DNA of 64,000 nt. It comes from Pictodentalium vernedei. Its lineage: Eukaryota > Mollusca > Scaphopoda > Dentaliida > Dentaliidae. The stretch is taken from positions 199,289,262 to 199,353,261 of the forward strand of contig CM062292.1 in assembly GCA_031216915.1 (NCBI GenBank), read 5' to 3'. A model generated the notes under the pieces. That model was not told where the DNA came from. It ran no database searches and saw only the letters and a program-made list of their open reading frames with translations. The number at the start of each line of letters is the position of its first letter. Within the stretch, counting starts at the first letter, position 1. Made by a program: the position numbers and the translations under genes. This document shows, piece by piece, positions 35,036 to 46,442 of this stretch.

Positions 35036-35254
35036 AGCGTTATTCTAAAAAATCGCCAATTAATTTTCATTATTTTTTTCGTTTTATTTTTTTTATTTTT
35101 TGTCTCAAAAACATAGGTTATGACCTCTCGTCGAGCTCGTTCCAATGAGGGGGTCATAACATTTGTTTTTGAGACGAAAAAATGAAAAAAAATTATTGTT
35201 TCGTGAATTGTTTTTGTAAGTGTCGTCTGCTTTTCATGTTAGGTAAAGGGTTAA
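35036..35254. mobile_element. Palindromic TTAA element, family B (one end truncated)
   Basis: AAAAATCGCCAATTAATTTTC, GGTTATGACCTCTCG, GAGCTCGTTCCAATGAGGGG and the end GTTAGGTAAAGGG-TTAA (TTAA 35251-35254). The left TTAA end was lost against the SINE tail. Confidence 0.75.
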
Positions 35255-36188
35255 TTAAATTTTAAGAAGTAAACTTCGTTACCGTTGAAATTTCTATAAG
35301 CCAGCTGGATGTCAGTCATTTTAACGTATTCTTTTCTGTGACTTTTGGCACAGTTTAATAAAATTTTAAGGAGAATCTCAGTTATTTGGCGAAAGCAGGA
35401 CAATGACCTCGGCTAATTTCTGGGGCTAACAAAACTACGCCGGTTAGAGTTAAATTTTGTTCAACAAGTACAAAATTAGAATTCGTGATACTGTGTGTTA
35501 AGGTGATTGTTATTGACCCATAGCTTACTGAAAATTTAATTTGTGTGTGGATACACTTGGGCAATTAATAAAGAAACAAATTCATTTTATTTTCAATTAA
35601 CGAGTCCTATGTTATCTATTATATTCGAAAAACTATATTATGAAAGAAAAAAAACTCACCAAATATAGTTTTTTTTAATTTGCCCCAAAGGTTTCCAATT
35701 GAAGGTAAAAAATGCTTAAATCTTCCCAAAACGAGTGGTTGAAGTTGGGTTCAATTCTGGGAACGGGGGTTTTCTGGTTCTCGGTTTTGAAAGTTAGTCA
35801 CGATACCTGGAATTTTCCGGTTGTCATTTCTGAATATCAGTCCCGATACCAGGAAAATTCATTAACAAAACCGAGAATCAAAGGATGCGTTCCGCAACCT
35901 TTGTTTCCCGATACTAGTCTATGAATTTCCTGGTCATCAGCACCCATTCGCATAACCGGTAACCGGGAAATTCCAGTTCGCGAGATTAAAACATAGCGCC
36001 AAGGGCGATGCTGGTATCGAAAGAAATTGATATTCACCATAATCTCATAAACTATGATACGTAATCATTGATACCATGGTCTATGGATTTTCTGGGTATC
36101 GGAATTGACTTTCAAAACTTGGAGCCGCAGAGCTGTGAAATTCCCGTTCCCGTTAACCTTCGACAGAAGCTGCCCAAAAATACATAGA
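35255..36188. other. Unclassified; CCGGTAACCGG-type dispersed repeats
   Basis: The stretch 35750-36150 repeats motifs such as GATACCAGGAAAATTC and ATTTTCTGGGTATCGG in both orientations, suggesting an old inverted-repeat element with ill-defined ends. No protein signal. Confidence 0.4.
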
Positions 36189-36346
36189 GAGTAATCGCTT
36201 GACTGGACTGGTTACGTGAAATAATTCATGAGAAGTGAGAGACGTTGTACAAACACGAGTGCGCGAATGCGCACGAGTCTTTTACAAGATAGTCCCTCGC
36301 CTCAAATGAATTATTTCACGTAACCAGTCCAATCAAGAAATTACTC
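36189..36346. repeat. Hairpin element, ~43-bp arms
   Basis: GAGTAATCGCTTGACTGGAC... (36189-36231) and its inverse (36301-36346) share the near-perfect stretch ACTGGTTACGTGAAATAATT. The loop contains a smaller palindrome GTGCGCGAATGCGCAC. Confidence 0.75.
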
Positions 36347-36388
36347 TGTTTATTACTTTTCATTATTAACGATAATTATATTATTTTG

Positions 36389-36626
36389 CCCTTTACCTAA
36401 CGTAACAACCAAAACCGGCCAGCGCTATTCTCAAAAATCGCCAATTAATTTTCATTATTTTTTTTTTCATTTTTCTCTCTAAAAACATAAGTTATGACCC
36501 CTCATTGGAACGAGCTCGTCGAGCTCGTTCCAATGAGGGGGTCATAACCTATGTTTTTGAGAAAAAAAGTGAAAAAATAGTTATTCAAGAAATCCTTTTT
36601 GGCAAGTAACGTCTACTTTTCATGTT
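36389..36626. mobile_element. Palindromic element, family B
   Basis: CCCTTTACCTAACGTAAC, GGCCAGCGCTATTCTC and the centre GGAACGAGCTCGTCGAGCTC are present. The right end stops at CTTTTCATGTTA; flanking TTAA is degraded. Confidence 0.75.
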
Positions 36627-37030
36627 AAAAAACCCCCAAAAAACAATGAAGTCCCCATTACACCCACGGCAAAGTGTGTTATTGTTTATAATCAAACCGG
36701 AAAATTCCAGTAAAAAACACTTTGGAAAGTAATAAACTACAGTAAGGGAATTATAAAATATCTGTTTAAGTTTACAATATGAAAAATAAAAGAACACACA
36801 CCTGATTGTGCATATCTGGCAGCCGAGAAGGTACGTGGAAAGTGGGGGAGTTGATCATAATATTTCGAAGGTATCAATCAATCAATCAATCATCTTTATT
36901 CTTTTGTACCAACTACATGGTGTCTAAGAATATAATAAGAAAACACATATTACAATTATCACAATTGCTGTTGTTGCGCATACGCAAAAGCGGGAGAAAA
37001 CACTATTCCTTCTATGTAATTACGTCTACA

Positions 37031-37078
37031 AACCGACTATTTATTGCACTACAATAGTGGTGCAATAAATAGTCGGTT
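37031..37078. repeat. Perfect 19-bp inverted arms
   Basis: AACCGACTATTTATTGCAC and its exact inverse surround a 10-bp loop (TACAATAGTG region). Confidence 0.75.
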
Positions 37079-37392
37079 GAGCCTTCGTCGTTTACTGATA
37101 ATTTTCAACGAATCCTTAATTTATTAAGAACGCCTCCCCGGACATCATTTAGAGGAGTTGGAGCGAGCACCATGTCTATTATGCGAAAATTTTAACATTC
37201 TTGACTTTGATCAGCGGGAAAACGAACGCGCACTCGCCCACGCCAACGTCATTCCAGTTCGAAGAAGTTTTCGAAATTTCAACACAAAACAGCTGATAAT
37301 CATAACACTCCTTCAGTCAATAACTACTATATTCTCGAGGGAGGGGGAGGGGGGGGGGGGGGGCGCTAACGAATTTAAAAATAGTAATTATT

Positions 37393-37542
37393 TAATCTTT
37401 CTCTGCTCTATTTTGTGAAGAGTCTGTTAATATTATAAATAAAATGGCAAAGTTTAATCAGTTCCGTTAATCTTTCTCTGCTCTATTTTGTGAAGAGTCT
37501 GTTAATATTATAAATAAAATGGCAAAGTTTAATCAGTTCCGT
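37393..37542 (-). repeat. Two 75-bp direct repeats at a LINE 3' end
   Basis: 37393-37467 and 37468-37542 are identical by eye (TAATCTTTCTCTGCTC start). They lie at the minus-strand 3' end of the LINE at 37483-39300, and the ORF's last codons fall in the repeat. Confidence 0.9.
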
Positions 37543-39280
37543 TAACGTTGCGTTGAATAAGCAGGTGAGTTTCCACTCACTTGGTTGTGTATGATATAGG
37601 GGGGCCATGAATCGGGAACGAGCCTCTTGTGTTTTGGAACATTCCAGAACCACGTGGTACTCGTCACCTATGTGAGCATTGCATAGTGAGCATATTCGAT
37701 CGTTGTAATCAAGAGTGAGCCATTCCCCAACTTCCACCGGGAGACGATGGTTTCTTGTTCGAAATTTCATAAGAATTTGTATTTGTTTCGGGTTTAACTT
37801 ATTCACATAATTTTCTCGAGCAAATGACTTTTTTATAATTCTACAGAAACGATATTTATCCGACGAGTTCAATGTGGAAAACCATTGCTGAATGTAAAGG
37901 TCCTGTAACTTCATCTTAGTTTCAATCCTAAAATGTGGGTAGAAATGAACTGCTTGCTCGTACCATATACCAGGCGTGCTACAAGTGATTAACAAGTGTT
38001 GAACCCTACTGAGCCATAGATTTTCATAATTTGAATTTGAATTCCCACATAGCATCCTATACAATAGTAGCGACAACTTACATTCTTTACCACTTAACAT
38101 ATTTCCCCAGAAATTCAAAATTCGCTGATTTATTTTTACAGAGACGGGATAAATTCCAACCTCCCCATAAACCATTGCTGTTGGTGTTTATTTTTTCAAG
38201 TGAAAAACGTACTTTAAGAACCACAGTTCTAACTTTTCAATCACGTTTATATTTTCGCAACCCCATATTTCGCAGCCATATATTAGGATAGGTACTATCG
38301 ACTTTTCATAAACTTCTAGAATTGTATCAATTGATAATTTGGTTTTTCTCAGCTTATTAATTAACGCGAACATGGCTTGTTTCGTCTTTCTGCAACGGGC
38401 ATTTTTTTCGCATGTAAATTTTCCATTTTTCGAAAATGTAATTCCGAGATACTGAAAGTCCACAACTTTCTCAATCTGTTTTCCATTGTGATAGAATATG
38501 GAGTCCTCCCTTTTACCTTTTGGTCCAAAAACAACTATTTTTGTTTTGGAAACATTTATGGAAAGTTTCCAGAAATGACAGTATTCAGAGAAGCAGTTTA
38601 TCGTGTACTGTAAACCTTCCCGTGTTTGCGACATGAGTACAGTGTTGTCAGCATACAACAATATCAATAGTTCTAGGTAGGAATATAATTGGTCACCCCT
38701 GTTCTGTGTTAGAGTTATTCCATCACAACCAAAGTCCCTTAGGTACTTTTCAATATCATTTAAATATAGCGAGAATAAAAGAGGTGAGAGGTTCTCCCCT
38801 TGCCGAACTCCTATTGGCGTTTTAAGGAACTCTGACCAGGATTTACCTACAACTACACAACTTTTAATATCATTGTACATACATTTAATAACATTAAGTA
38901 CGCGCCGCGTTATGTTGTATGACGTTAACTTGTACCAAAGCCCACTTCTCCAAACAGAATCAAAAGCTTTCGACAAATCGACGAAAGCACAGTACAACTT
39001 CTTTTCATACAATTTGCACATTTCTATAATTGAATAAAGGGCGAACAAGTGATCAGTTGTTGAGTAACCCGCTCTAAACCCCGCCTGACACTCAGATAGT
39101 AAGTTATTATCTTCAAGGAAATTATAAATTCTTTTACTAATTATACTGGTGAATAATTTAGACATGCAACTTACTAAAGTTATTTTTCGATAATTATCAG
39201 GATTTTCAGTATCGCCTTTATGTTTATATACAGGTTTTATTATACCAACTGTCCAATCCTTCGGAAGAATACCCGTCGAA
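37483..39280 (-). pseudogene. LINE reverse transcriptase with YADN in place of YADD
   Basis: The frame 39165-38188 begins at SKLFTSIISKRIYNFLED, then ECQAGFRAGYSTTDHLF, FVDLSKAFDSVWRSG, and GVRQGENLSPLLFSLYLNDI. The active-site box reads LLYADNTVLM: the second Asp is Asn (codon 38646-38644). The C-terminal frame 38175-37483 ends with CSLCNAHIGDEYHVVLEC, the same zinc-like motif as the LINE at 13.5 kb. One frame break lies near 38180. The YADN change should abolish polymerase activity. Confidence 0.85.
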
Positions 39281-39581
39281 AGTACCAGTTTAAAATGTTA
39301 TTGCTGGGTAATTAATAAAACACGGGCTTTTGATTGGACTGCTGTTGCACTCTGTCGTAAGTAGATCCTTTCACAATTACAGTTTGAGTTGTTTACATGA
39401 GTACCAGATATTTACGAACAGCTAAAATTCTTACTCCATCCATTTGAGTCCTGCTTGGGTATCTTCAACCCTATTTTGTAACATCTGGACATTTTAAACT
39501 TTGATCTGGGAACGCTTGTTGGGGGAAATCAGCTCAAATATTCACAACTTTTCCCTAAATATAATTTCTTCTAAGTTTTGG

Positions 39582-40163
39582 TAGGACTGCACGGTATATC
39601 GATAAACCGATATGTATCGGTATTCAAACCAATATCGTTTGAATACAGGTGTAATTACAAAAATATCGGTTTATCGTTATTATTTATTTACCCACAATTT
39701 AATTTTCAAGATATCTTGGGTTTTTTAACTGTAGCCCCGAATGAATAATATTATCCCTTTACTCAAGGAATCGTCTGCATGTGCTCACGTAATTTACAAT
39801 TTCAGCAGTTGAAAAAATAATTTTCAAAAATTTTAACAAAACTATATCATGTTACTCCTCATTGGAACGAGCTCGTTTAGCTCGTTCCAATGAGGGGTCA
39901 CATGATATTGTTTTGTAGAAATGTTGGGGGAAAATCTGATGAACTGATTTTTAAAATAATCAATTTTGATATCGTCTGCTTTGAGTAAAGGTTTTTCGAA
40001 CCGCATCATCAAGGCATGCTAATTCGTTCGGACTGTGATGCCTTAAGTCTCGATTGTGGTATTTGTGTTCATATATCTGAATAGTTTTCGATATATCGGT
40101 ATAACGCGGTATTTTTTTTGAATACCGATACCGGTATTCAGTTTTGAATATCGTGCAACTCTA
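39582..40163 (-). mobile_element. hAT-type MITE carrying a family A palindrome, copy 3
   Basis: The ends are TAGGACTGCACGGTATATCG and GAATATCGTGCAACTCTA. Flanks are AGTTTTGG (39574-39581) and GTTTTTGG (40164-40171), a diverged 8-bp duplication. The palindrome sits at about 39756-39991, as in the other two copies. Confidence 0.82.
39756..39991. mobile_element. Family A palindrome inside hAT element, copy 3
   Basis: The centre is GGAACGAGCTCGTTTAGCTC with shoulders TATATCATGTTACTCCTC and GAGGGGTCACATGATATT; end TCGTCTGCTTTGAGTAAAGG. Confidence 0.78.
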
Positions 40164-40494
40164 GTTTTTGGTGGTATAGGACTAATTACTTGATGTTTAA
40201 ATGAATTTGTTTCCTCTATACTTGCCCATGCATCTCAACACACAAATCAAACTTTAACTCAGTTTTGGTCCCTTCACCTTCACCGTAAGGTGAGGGTTCT
40301 ACGAAGCTTCGAATCAATTCGAGTCGAATCGTTCTGATGATTCGATTCGAGTCGCGCTGATTCTAAAAATTTTGTATCATCGAGATATTCTGGAAATCCT
40401 ATAAAGTGTTTCCTCTTGGAATCTTCTTCTGATTTTATGTCTCCCATACATATTTTGCTGGAGAGAAATTCAAATTCTTTTTAGTTGTATTGTG

Positions 40495-40970
40495 ATGGTG
40501 CCCTGTGTACAGTACATTTGCCGTGGACTTGAGGTAATCCACACGTGTGCAATGATGTCGAGGAATACGTTTAACAGGTAATAAAATCATTAGTAAAATT
40601 TTAATTAATGAAGCGCCGGGTTGTTCCAGTTGCTTCGCTAATGTTTTACCCAATGTAACGGACAGGCCAAAAACCGGCCAGCGCTATTCTCAAAAATCGC
40701 CAATTAATTTTCATTATTTTTCAGTCTCAAAAATATAGGTGAAGACCCCTTGTTGGAACGAGCTCGTCGAGCTCGTTCCAACAAAGGGTCATGACCTATT
40801 TTTTTGAGATAAAATTAGTTATTGAAGAATTTTTTGCAAGTGTCGTCTGTTTTTTTATGTTAAGTAAAGGGTTAATTAAAATTTTTGATGGTTATTCCTA
40901 TACACAGTGTTGGCAAACTAATACTATTGCGTCAGTGAAAATACTGCCCACCCCGTGGAAAGTGACCAGA
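40495..40970. repeat. Family H element split by a family B palindrome
   Basis: Left part 40495-40640 includes GTACAGTACATTTGCCGTGG and AATTAATGAAGCGCCGGGTT. The right part, from 40872, includes ATTGCGTCAGTGAAAATACTG and CCGTGGAAAGTGACC. Both parts match 20700-20935. Confidence 0.65.
40645..40875. mobile_element. Palindromic TTAA element, family B, nested in family H
   Basis: TTTTACCCAATGTAACG at the left and GTTAAGTAAAGGG-TTAA at the right; centre GGAACGAGCTCGTCGAGCTC with AGACCCCTTG/CAAAGGGTC shoulders. Confidence 0.78.
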
Positions 40971-41513
40971 CCACGTTGGCCGTACTATAAAACGGTAACT
41001 CTGGATAATATGGCATTGTCTGAATACAAAATGATGTGTCATTCAGTTAAAAATTTGTAAAATCAAGGGAGAAGAGATTATCTGCCCCTTGGGAGCCCAC
41101 CATCCCTGAATATGACAGTTTTTTTTTTATTTCCAAAATTAGTTTGAGAACCCACCCTCAAAAAATGAGAAAACTGAATGTATCTGCTTTTAATATTAAA
41201 ATATCCATTCTCTCTCCTATTCCAGATTTGTAAGAAACACAGGGAGATAATTTTTAAAGAAGCTGCATTTCACATATGGCTGGTTGCATCTAAGGAAGCC
41301 TACAATCGACGATTCTGGAGTGGGGATCGTTTTTCTATCAGATTTTATAAATCTGCCACCAAATGTTGTAAAATCAAATTTTACATACAGCTCTGTCATA
41401 GATGGTCTTGAAGAAAAACACTGATATCTTGATTTTCACATCGACAAATGATCATTTTGTATATTCATAATAATCCTACCAGTCACTCTTCTAGCAAATT
41501 GGTCGGCGTTATG

Positions 41514-41743
41514 TTAACCCTTTACCTAACGACACGACAGCATCGCCCGCGTAATTTAAGAACTTGGCAGTTGAAACAAAAAATTCCAAACAATGTCAAA
41601 AATGCCATATTATGTGAACGTCATTGGAACGATCTCGACGAGCTGGTTCCAATGAGGGGTCACGTGATATGGTTTTGTTGAAATTTTTAAAAACATTTTC
41701 AAATTATAATTAAAATGAAAATAACAAATGGGTAGAGGGTTAA
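41514..41743. mobile_element. Palindromic TTAA element, family A
   Basis: TTAA at 41514-41517 and 41740-41743. The body has CCCTTTACCTAACG, GGAACGATCTCGACGAGCTG and GGTCACGTGATATGG. The right end is shortened (GGGTAGAGGG). Confidence 0.75.
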
Positions 41744-41808
41744 AGAATATGGTAATAACCAATTCTCGATAACTCTATCGAGGATGTAATTTCTACGCAC
41801 TTTAATAA

Positions 41809-42052
41809 CCCTTTCACTGCCACGCCCACTTGAAACATATATGGAGGCCTCTATGTACGCCTTTGTGCGAGGAAGTTTAATAAAAATTATGACATTCTTG
41901 AAACTCCATCATCTGCTTAATTATTGGAAAGGGCTCTCTGAGCCTCTTCCAACAATTAATCAGATGGTAGGTTTAATCTTCTCATACCAGAACGTACATA
42001 TAACCATCATAAAACAGGTGACAAGAGTCGCTTTCGGCAGAGAAAGTGTTAA
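41809..42052. mobile_element. Palindromic TTAA element, family D, copy 2
   Basis: CCCTTTCACTGCCACG through GAGAAAGTG-TTAA (42049-42052). The centre CATCTGCTTAATTATTGG/CCAACAATTAATCAGATG and ACGTACATA repeats match 7376-7623 inverted. Confidence 0.75.
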
Positions 42053-42367
42053 CATTTCATATCTTGCTTATGTTATATAATATTTCGCTGTTGCACAACC
42101 CACGAGGAACAGTTTAATCACCGAACACATTTTGATACTTTCTATTGCGAGCATGTAACGAAAGTTTCATTTTAGAAAGTTGACCTCAACTACAAAACGC
42201 CACGCCGTTTCATCATCTCTGATGAACACAAATGGAGGAGATCCTTCCAGTAAAACTGAAATAATTTTGATATAATAAAAGACAGTGCAAGCGACAGATA
42301 TTCCTCTGGGTAACTTTTTCCCCTTGTTCCGTTCTCCTTTTCTCAGTCATTAGCCAAATATTGATAT

Positions 42368-44298
42368 TATCAACAGTTGATGATTCGAATGCTTCTCTGC
42401 CAAACGCACCACCTCGAGTTTCCGTAAGTATCGATTGTATTACTCTACATTGCAGTGAAGTATATTCTGCAATGAAGTCGATAAAAGTGTCCAGAGCATC
42501 TGGTCCAGATCTAATAAGACCGCGTCTCCTCAGAGAATGTAAGTCTTCCCTATACGAACCACTCTCGATTTTATTTAATATCCTAATGAATAACTCGTAC
42601 TTTCCGTCACTGTGGAAAAAAGCAAACCTCTCCCCAATATTGAAAAAACAGCCCTCTAACTCTGTTACTAATTATCGCCCAATATCACTGATTAGTTGTG
42701 TTGGTAAAATTTTTGAAAAATGTGTGTTTAAGCGTTTGTGGGAGTTCCTAATTGACAATAACGTTCTCAGTCAATTTCAGTCCGGTTTTACACCTGGTGA
42801 CTCAACCGTCCTCCAACTGACTGACATATATGATGAATTCTGTCGAGCCCTTGATGAAGGTAAAGAAGTCAGGGTTGTCTTTTGTGATGTTAGTAAGGCT
42901 TTTGACAAAGTATGGCATGCTGGTCTTATCTACAAGCTTGAGAGTATTGGCGTTTCGGGTGAACTTCTGCTGTTTTTAAAATCTTACCTTGCAAATAGGT
43001 TACAGCGAGTTGTGATATCTTCAGAGACATCCGCATGGAGAACCATTAATGCCGGTGTCCCACAAGGATCAATTCTCGGGCCTTTATTGTTCCTTATATA
43101 CATAAACGATATTACCAGAGATCTACTGAGCAGTATTCGCCTCTTCGCAGATGACACATCCCTATATCTCATTATAGAGAACCCCGAACAAGCCTCGAAT
43201 GTAATCAATCATGATCTGGCCACAATTGAACATTGGGCTAAAACATGGTTGGTGGAGTTCAATCCGAACAAAACTGAAAGTATGCTAATATCGCGCAAAA
43301 GCAACCCCATCTACCATCCACCCTTATTCTTAGGCGGTACTCAGATATCTGAAGTCTCTACTCACAAACACTTAGGGGTCATACTGAACAGTAGCTGCAC
43401 ATGGAACGATCATATCGACCATATCTGTTCTAAAGCCTGGTCTCGCTTAGACTTACTGAGGAGGCACAAATTTAATTTAGATCGTAGTGTCTTAGAAAAA
43501 ATATATATTGCTTTTATTAGGCCTCTTCTTGAATATGCGGATACTGTTTGGGACAATTGTTCTGTAACCCAAGTGACGGAACTGGAAAAAATACAGATTG
43601 CAGCGGCAAGGATTATTACGGGGGCAACTGTTAGTGCTAGTAAGGCCTCACTTTATTTAGAAACAAGATGGGACCCATTACAAGAAAGACGTCGCAAACA
43701 CAAGTTGATTCAGTTCTTTAAAATGCACCATCGCATGGTACCTCCACACATCTCCAGTAAAGTTCCTCCACTTGTCTCTTTGACCAATCCACTACTCAGC
43801 CTCCGATCAAGTCAAAACCATCGTGTTCCCTACAGTAGGACCGAACTGTACAAGTCTTCATTCATCCCCAGCGTTACCGACCAATGGAATAACCTGCCCC
43901 TGCCTGTTCGTGAGAACTCGTCATTGATTAATTTTAAAACTTTCCTAAACGATGGTAATCAACGACCTCCAAAGTTCTATAGTAATGCGAAATCTCGCAC
44001 AGCCCAAATATACCATTGTAGGCTACGACTGGGGTGTAGTAACCTCAATTCACACTTATATGATAATCATTTATTACCAAACCCCACATGCCAGTGTGGC
44101 GAGCGAGAGACTACTGATCACTTTCTCTTGCATTGTTCTATTTTCACAGACGCTCGTAATTATACAATTAACCTACTTCCTTTTGGGGCGGACGTATCTA
44201 CACTTCTTTTTGGTTCGGAATTCTTGAACAATGAAGACAACCATCTTATCTTTGAAGTGGTACACGATTTTATATTATCAAGTAAGCGATTCCAATGA
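42368..44298 (+). CDS. LINE reverse transcriptase, open but N-terminally truncated
   Basis: An uninterrupted frame of about 640 codons; the first codons before 42368 belong to the target-site duplication. By the 645-codon numbering, RT motifs are ASGPDLIRPRLL (~46), NYRPISLISCVGKIFEK (~104), CDVSKAFDKVW with the first catalytic Asp (~176), GVPQGSILGP (232-241) and FADDTSLY (262-269). All catalytic Asp are intact. A thumb-like region with RPLLEYADTVWD follows, and the C-terminus has the zinc-like CQCGERETTDHFLLHC. The apurinic endonuclease expected upstream is absent because of 5' truncation. The type is jockey/CR1-superfamily-like. It presumably lacks its own promoter. Confidence 0.93.
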
Positions 44299-44689
44299 TT
44301 AATTTGTATCATCGTATTAAACCGGTCAAAATATTAAAATTGTTATGAATATGGTTACCAAACTAGCTGAATGGAACGATTAAAGACCTCACCACCACTC
44401 AACTCTCATTGCAGCTCAGCGCCACTCGGACTGTATTCACGGTTTGTACATATAATCTTCTGCGAAACGATTCGAATGAAGTCACTTATGTTATTCCTGT
44501 GCAGTAAATGCACCATGTATTCAAGCTGACTAGCCTGTAGTTTCAATATTCTAACACATCGTCTTCCGGTGGTCCCTGCCCCTGCCTCACGCGATGGCCA
44601 AGATTGGGTGGTCCTATTAACAAATACTCCACGTAATCAAAATTTACTTCCTTTACAATTTTGGACTCACAAACGTGGCTCGCGACACT

Positions 44690-44735
44690 CCACTGGAGTG
44701 AGCTTCTTGAGCCCGCTCCATTGGGGGCCGAAGAG
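44690..44735. repeat. Diverged hairpin in LINE 3' UTR
   Basis: CCACTGGAGTGAGCTTCTTG and GAGCCCGCTCCATTGGGGG make an imperfect stem. Together with the nearby GTTTTTGAAACGG it resembles the layout of family B palindromes but is strongly diverged. Confidence 0.4.
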
Positions 44736-45090
44736 CTGTGTTTTTGAAACGGAAAATAAATGTTTAGGGGTTAAAGACGTCTCTTGTGCACTACTCGTAC
44801 TATATCTGTGTGGGGTAAGGTGTTGGCCTGGAGTACGGGGCGGGGACCCACGGACAACGATGTATGAGCTCGACTACTGAAGCCTGTTTTATGTATGCAA
44901 ATACTGTTCAACTAAGGACATAAAGTCATCCATATACCTGCTATTGTCATTGGTAACTACATGTAATCTTGTTTTGGTGGAAACGGCCTTGTATAAGCTT
45001 ACAGTTTCCTGCGGAATCCACATCAATGTATGTATCAATTTCTGTTATTATATTCTCGAAATAAATATTATTTAAACCAAATATTGATAT

Positions 45091-45849
45091 GTCTTGTTTG
45101 GATAATGGCAAACGTTTAATTTAATATCATAAATGTGTGAATAACTGCGGGTCATTCAAGAAGATTGAACATGATTGGGCCCTCTGCATGTTCACGGGTC
45201 ACCAATTCACTTCATTATGGGTATTTACTATTGACTCCAAACTCGGCTGGACTAAAACTTATCGGTATCCCGAAAAACATTTTGGATTGAAAAGCTCTGT
45301 ACCCAAAGACATCTCGGCCTTAACAGACTTTCCAATTATACATTGTTTCTTGAGTGTTCGAGGGATATGTTGTAAACACACTTCGCTGATTAGTGTTAAG
45401 GTACTTTTGACATATTCTTGGTTTACCCGGAAACCAGAATCACTTTCTTTCTACAGCTTTGCATAAAATATGGCAACAATTATTTATTTCCACATCGTTG
45501 CGTTTGGGACGGAATTTACAGAAGTTCATCTCAAAATTTTAATCAATTGTAGTTTGTGAGTGTTCTATTTGTTTTTGTTTACTCTGGTGAAGGTCTTCGG
45601 CAAATACTTGGTAAAGAAGTTTTTTATGTGCTGTTTGTAGTTGAGCTATCGGAACTTTGCGACTATCCCTCTAAGTTCAGAATCCCTTCAGTCAAATAAA
45701 GGGAAATTTTCTCGGTGGTTTGATCGGGGAGTTTGGCGACCATCTAAACACAAAATTAGAATTATAATGCAGCAGTAAGGGTCCTTTCCAATAATAGAAC
45801 TGTTCATTAACATTTGTGCGCGATACAGCTGAACTAGTGCCGTTTGTGT
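45091..45849. other. No feature recognised
   Basis: One plus-strand frame (45137-45466) has no recognisable domain. I see no element ends. Confidence 0.35.
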
Positions 45850-46102
45850 TTAACCCTTTACCTAACACGAAAAGAAGACGACACTTGCAAATGAAATTCT
45901 TGAATAACTATTTTTTTTTTACTCTTTGCGTCAAAACCATAGCTTATGACCCCCCATTTGAGCGAGCGCAACGAGCTCGTTCCAGTGAGAGGTCATAAGC
46001 TATGGTTTTGAGACAAAAAATGAAAAAAATAATGAAAATTGAATGGTGATTTTTGTGACTAGCGCTGGCCGGTTTTGGCCGTTGCATTGGGTAAAGGGTT
46101 AA
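45850..46102. mobile_element. Palindromic TTAA element, family B
   Basis: TTAA at 45850-45853 and 46099-46102 frames 245 bp. CCCTTTACCTAACACG and CATTGGGTAAAGGG ends; AGCTTATGACC shoulders; centre GAGCGAGCGCAACGAGCTCG. Confidence 0.8.
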
Positions 46103-46339
46103 CAGTTTGTACCCAAGATGGTATCTTCCATGTCTGTTCGATGGCAGCAATTGGAATAGTACAAATTCATTGTTTGGGGATAGACCAATTTATATTTTCA
46201 ACGGCAGCCTTGATTGAGGTGCACATTGAAAATATTGATTGGTCCACCCCACACATTCACTTAGCAGCCATTTTTCTAAATGAGATTATGACGTATCATG
46301 TTCCTGGGCCGGAAAAAAGGAGCTCACGGGTTCAAAGTA
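46103..46339. mobile_element. Palindromic element, family C, abutting a family B element
   Basis: Starts directly after the TTAA that ends the family B element. CCAATTTATATTTTCAACGG and CATTGAAAATATTGATTGGT match family C; the end GGGTTCAAAGTATTA is mutated. Confidence 0.7.
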
Positions 46340-46442
46340 TTATTATACAGATGATATTGTTCATTTTAGGCTCGCGTATCTTCTCGATCCAGCTTAATTG
46401 AGACAAATTTGATTTTTCAGACTGTTTTCGGACCCATTTATA

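Larger units (their letters stand above)
37393..39300 (-). mobile_element. 5'-truncated LINE, same group as 13.5-18.4 kb
   Basis: Minus-strand RT from just before the motif-1 region to the C-terminus, followed by a short 3' end with two 75-bp repeats. Endonuclease and ORF1 are missing. Homology stops near 39300. Confidence 0.8.
42354..45090 (+). mobile_element. 5'-truncated LINE with perfect 14-bp TSD
   Basis: The insertion 42368-45076 (2,709 bp) is flanked by CCAAATATTGATAT at 42354-42367 and 45077-45090. It contains the RT frame and a ~780-bp 3' UTR ending AATAAATATTATTTAAA. The exact duplication and open frame indicate a young copy. Confidence 0.92.

Noticed and set aside
44569-44880. 103-codon frame after the LINE RT
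   Set aside because: It lies in the LINE 3' UTR, within the same TSD-bounded insertion, and has no RT or RNase H motif.
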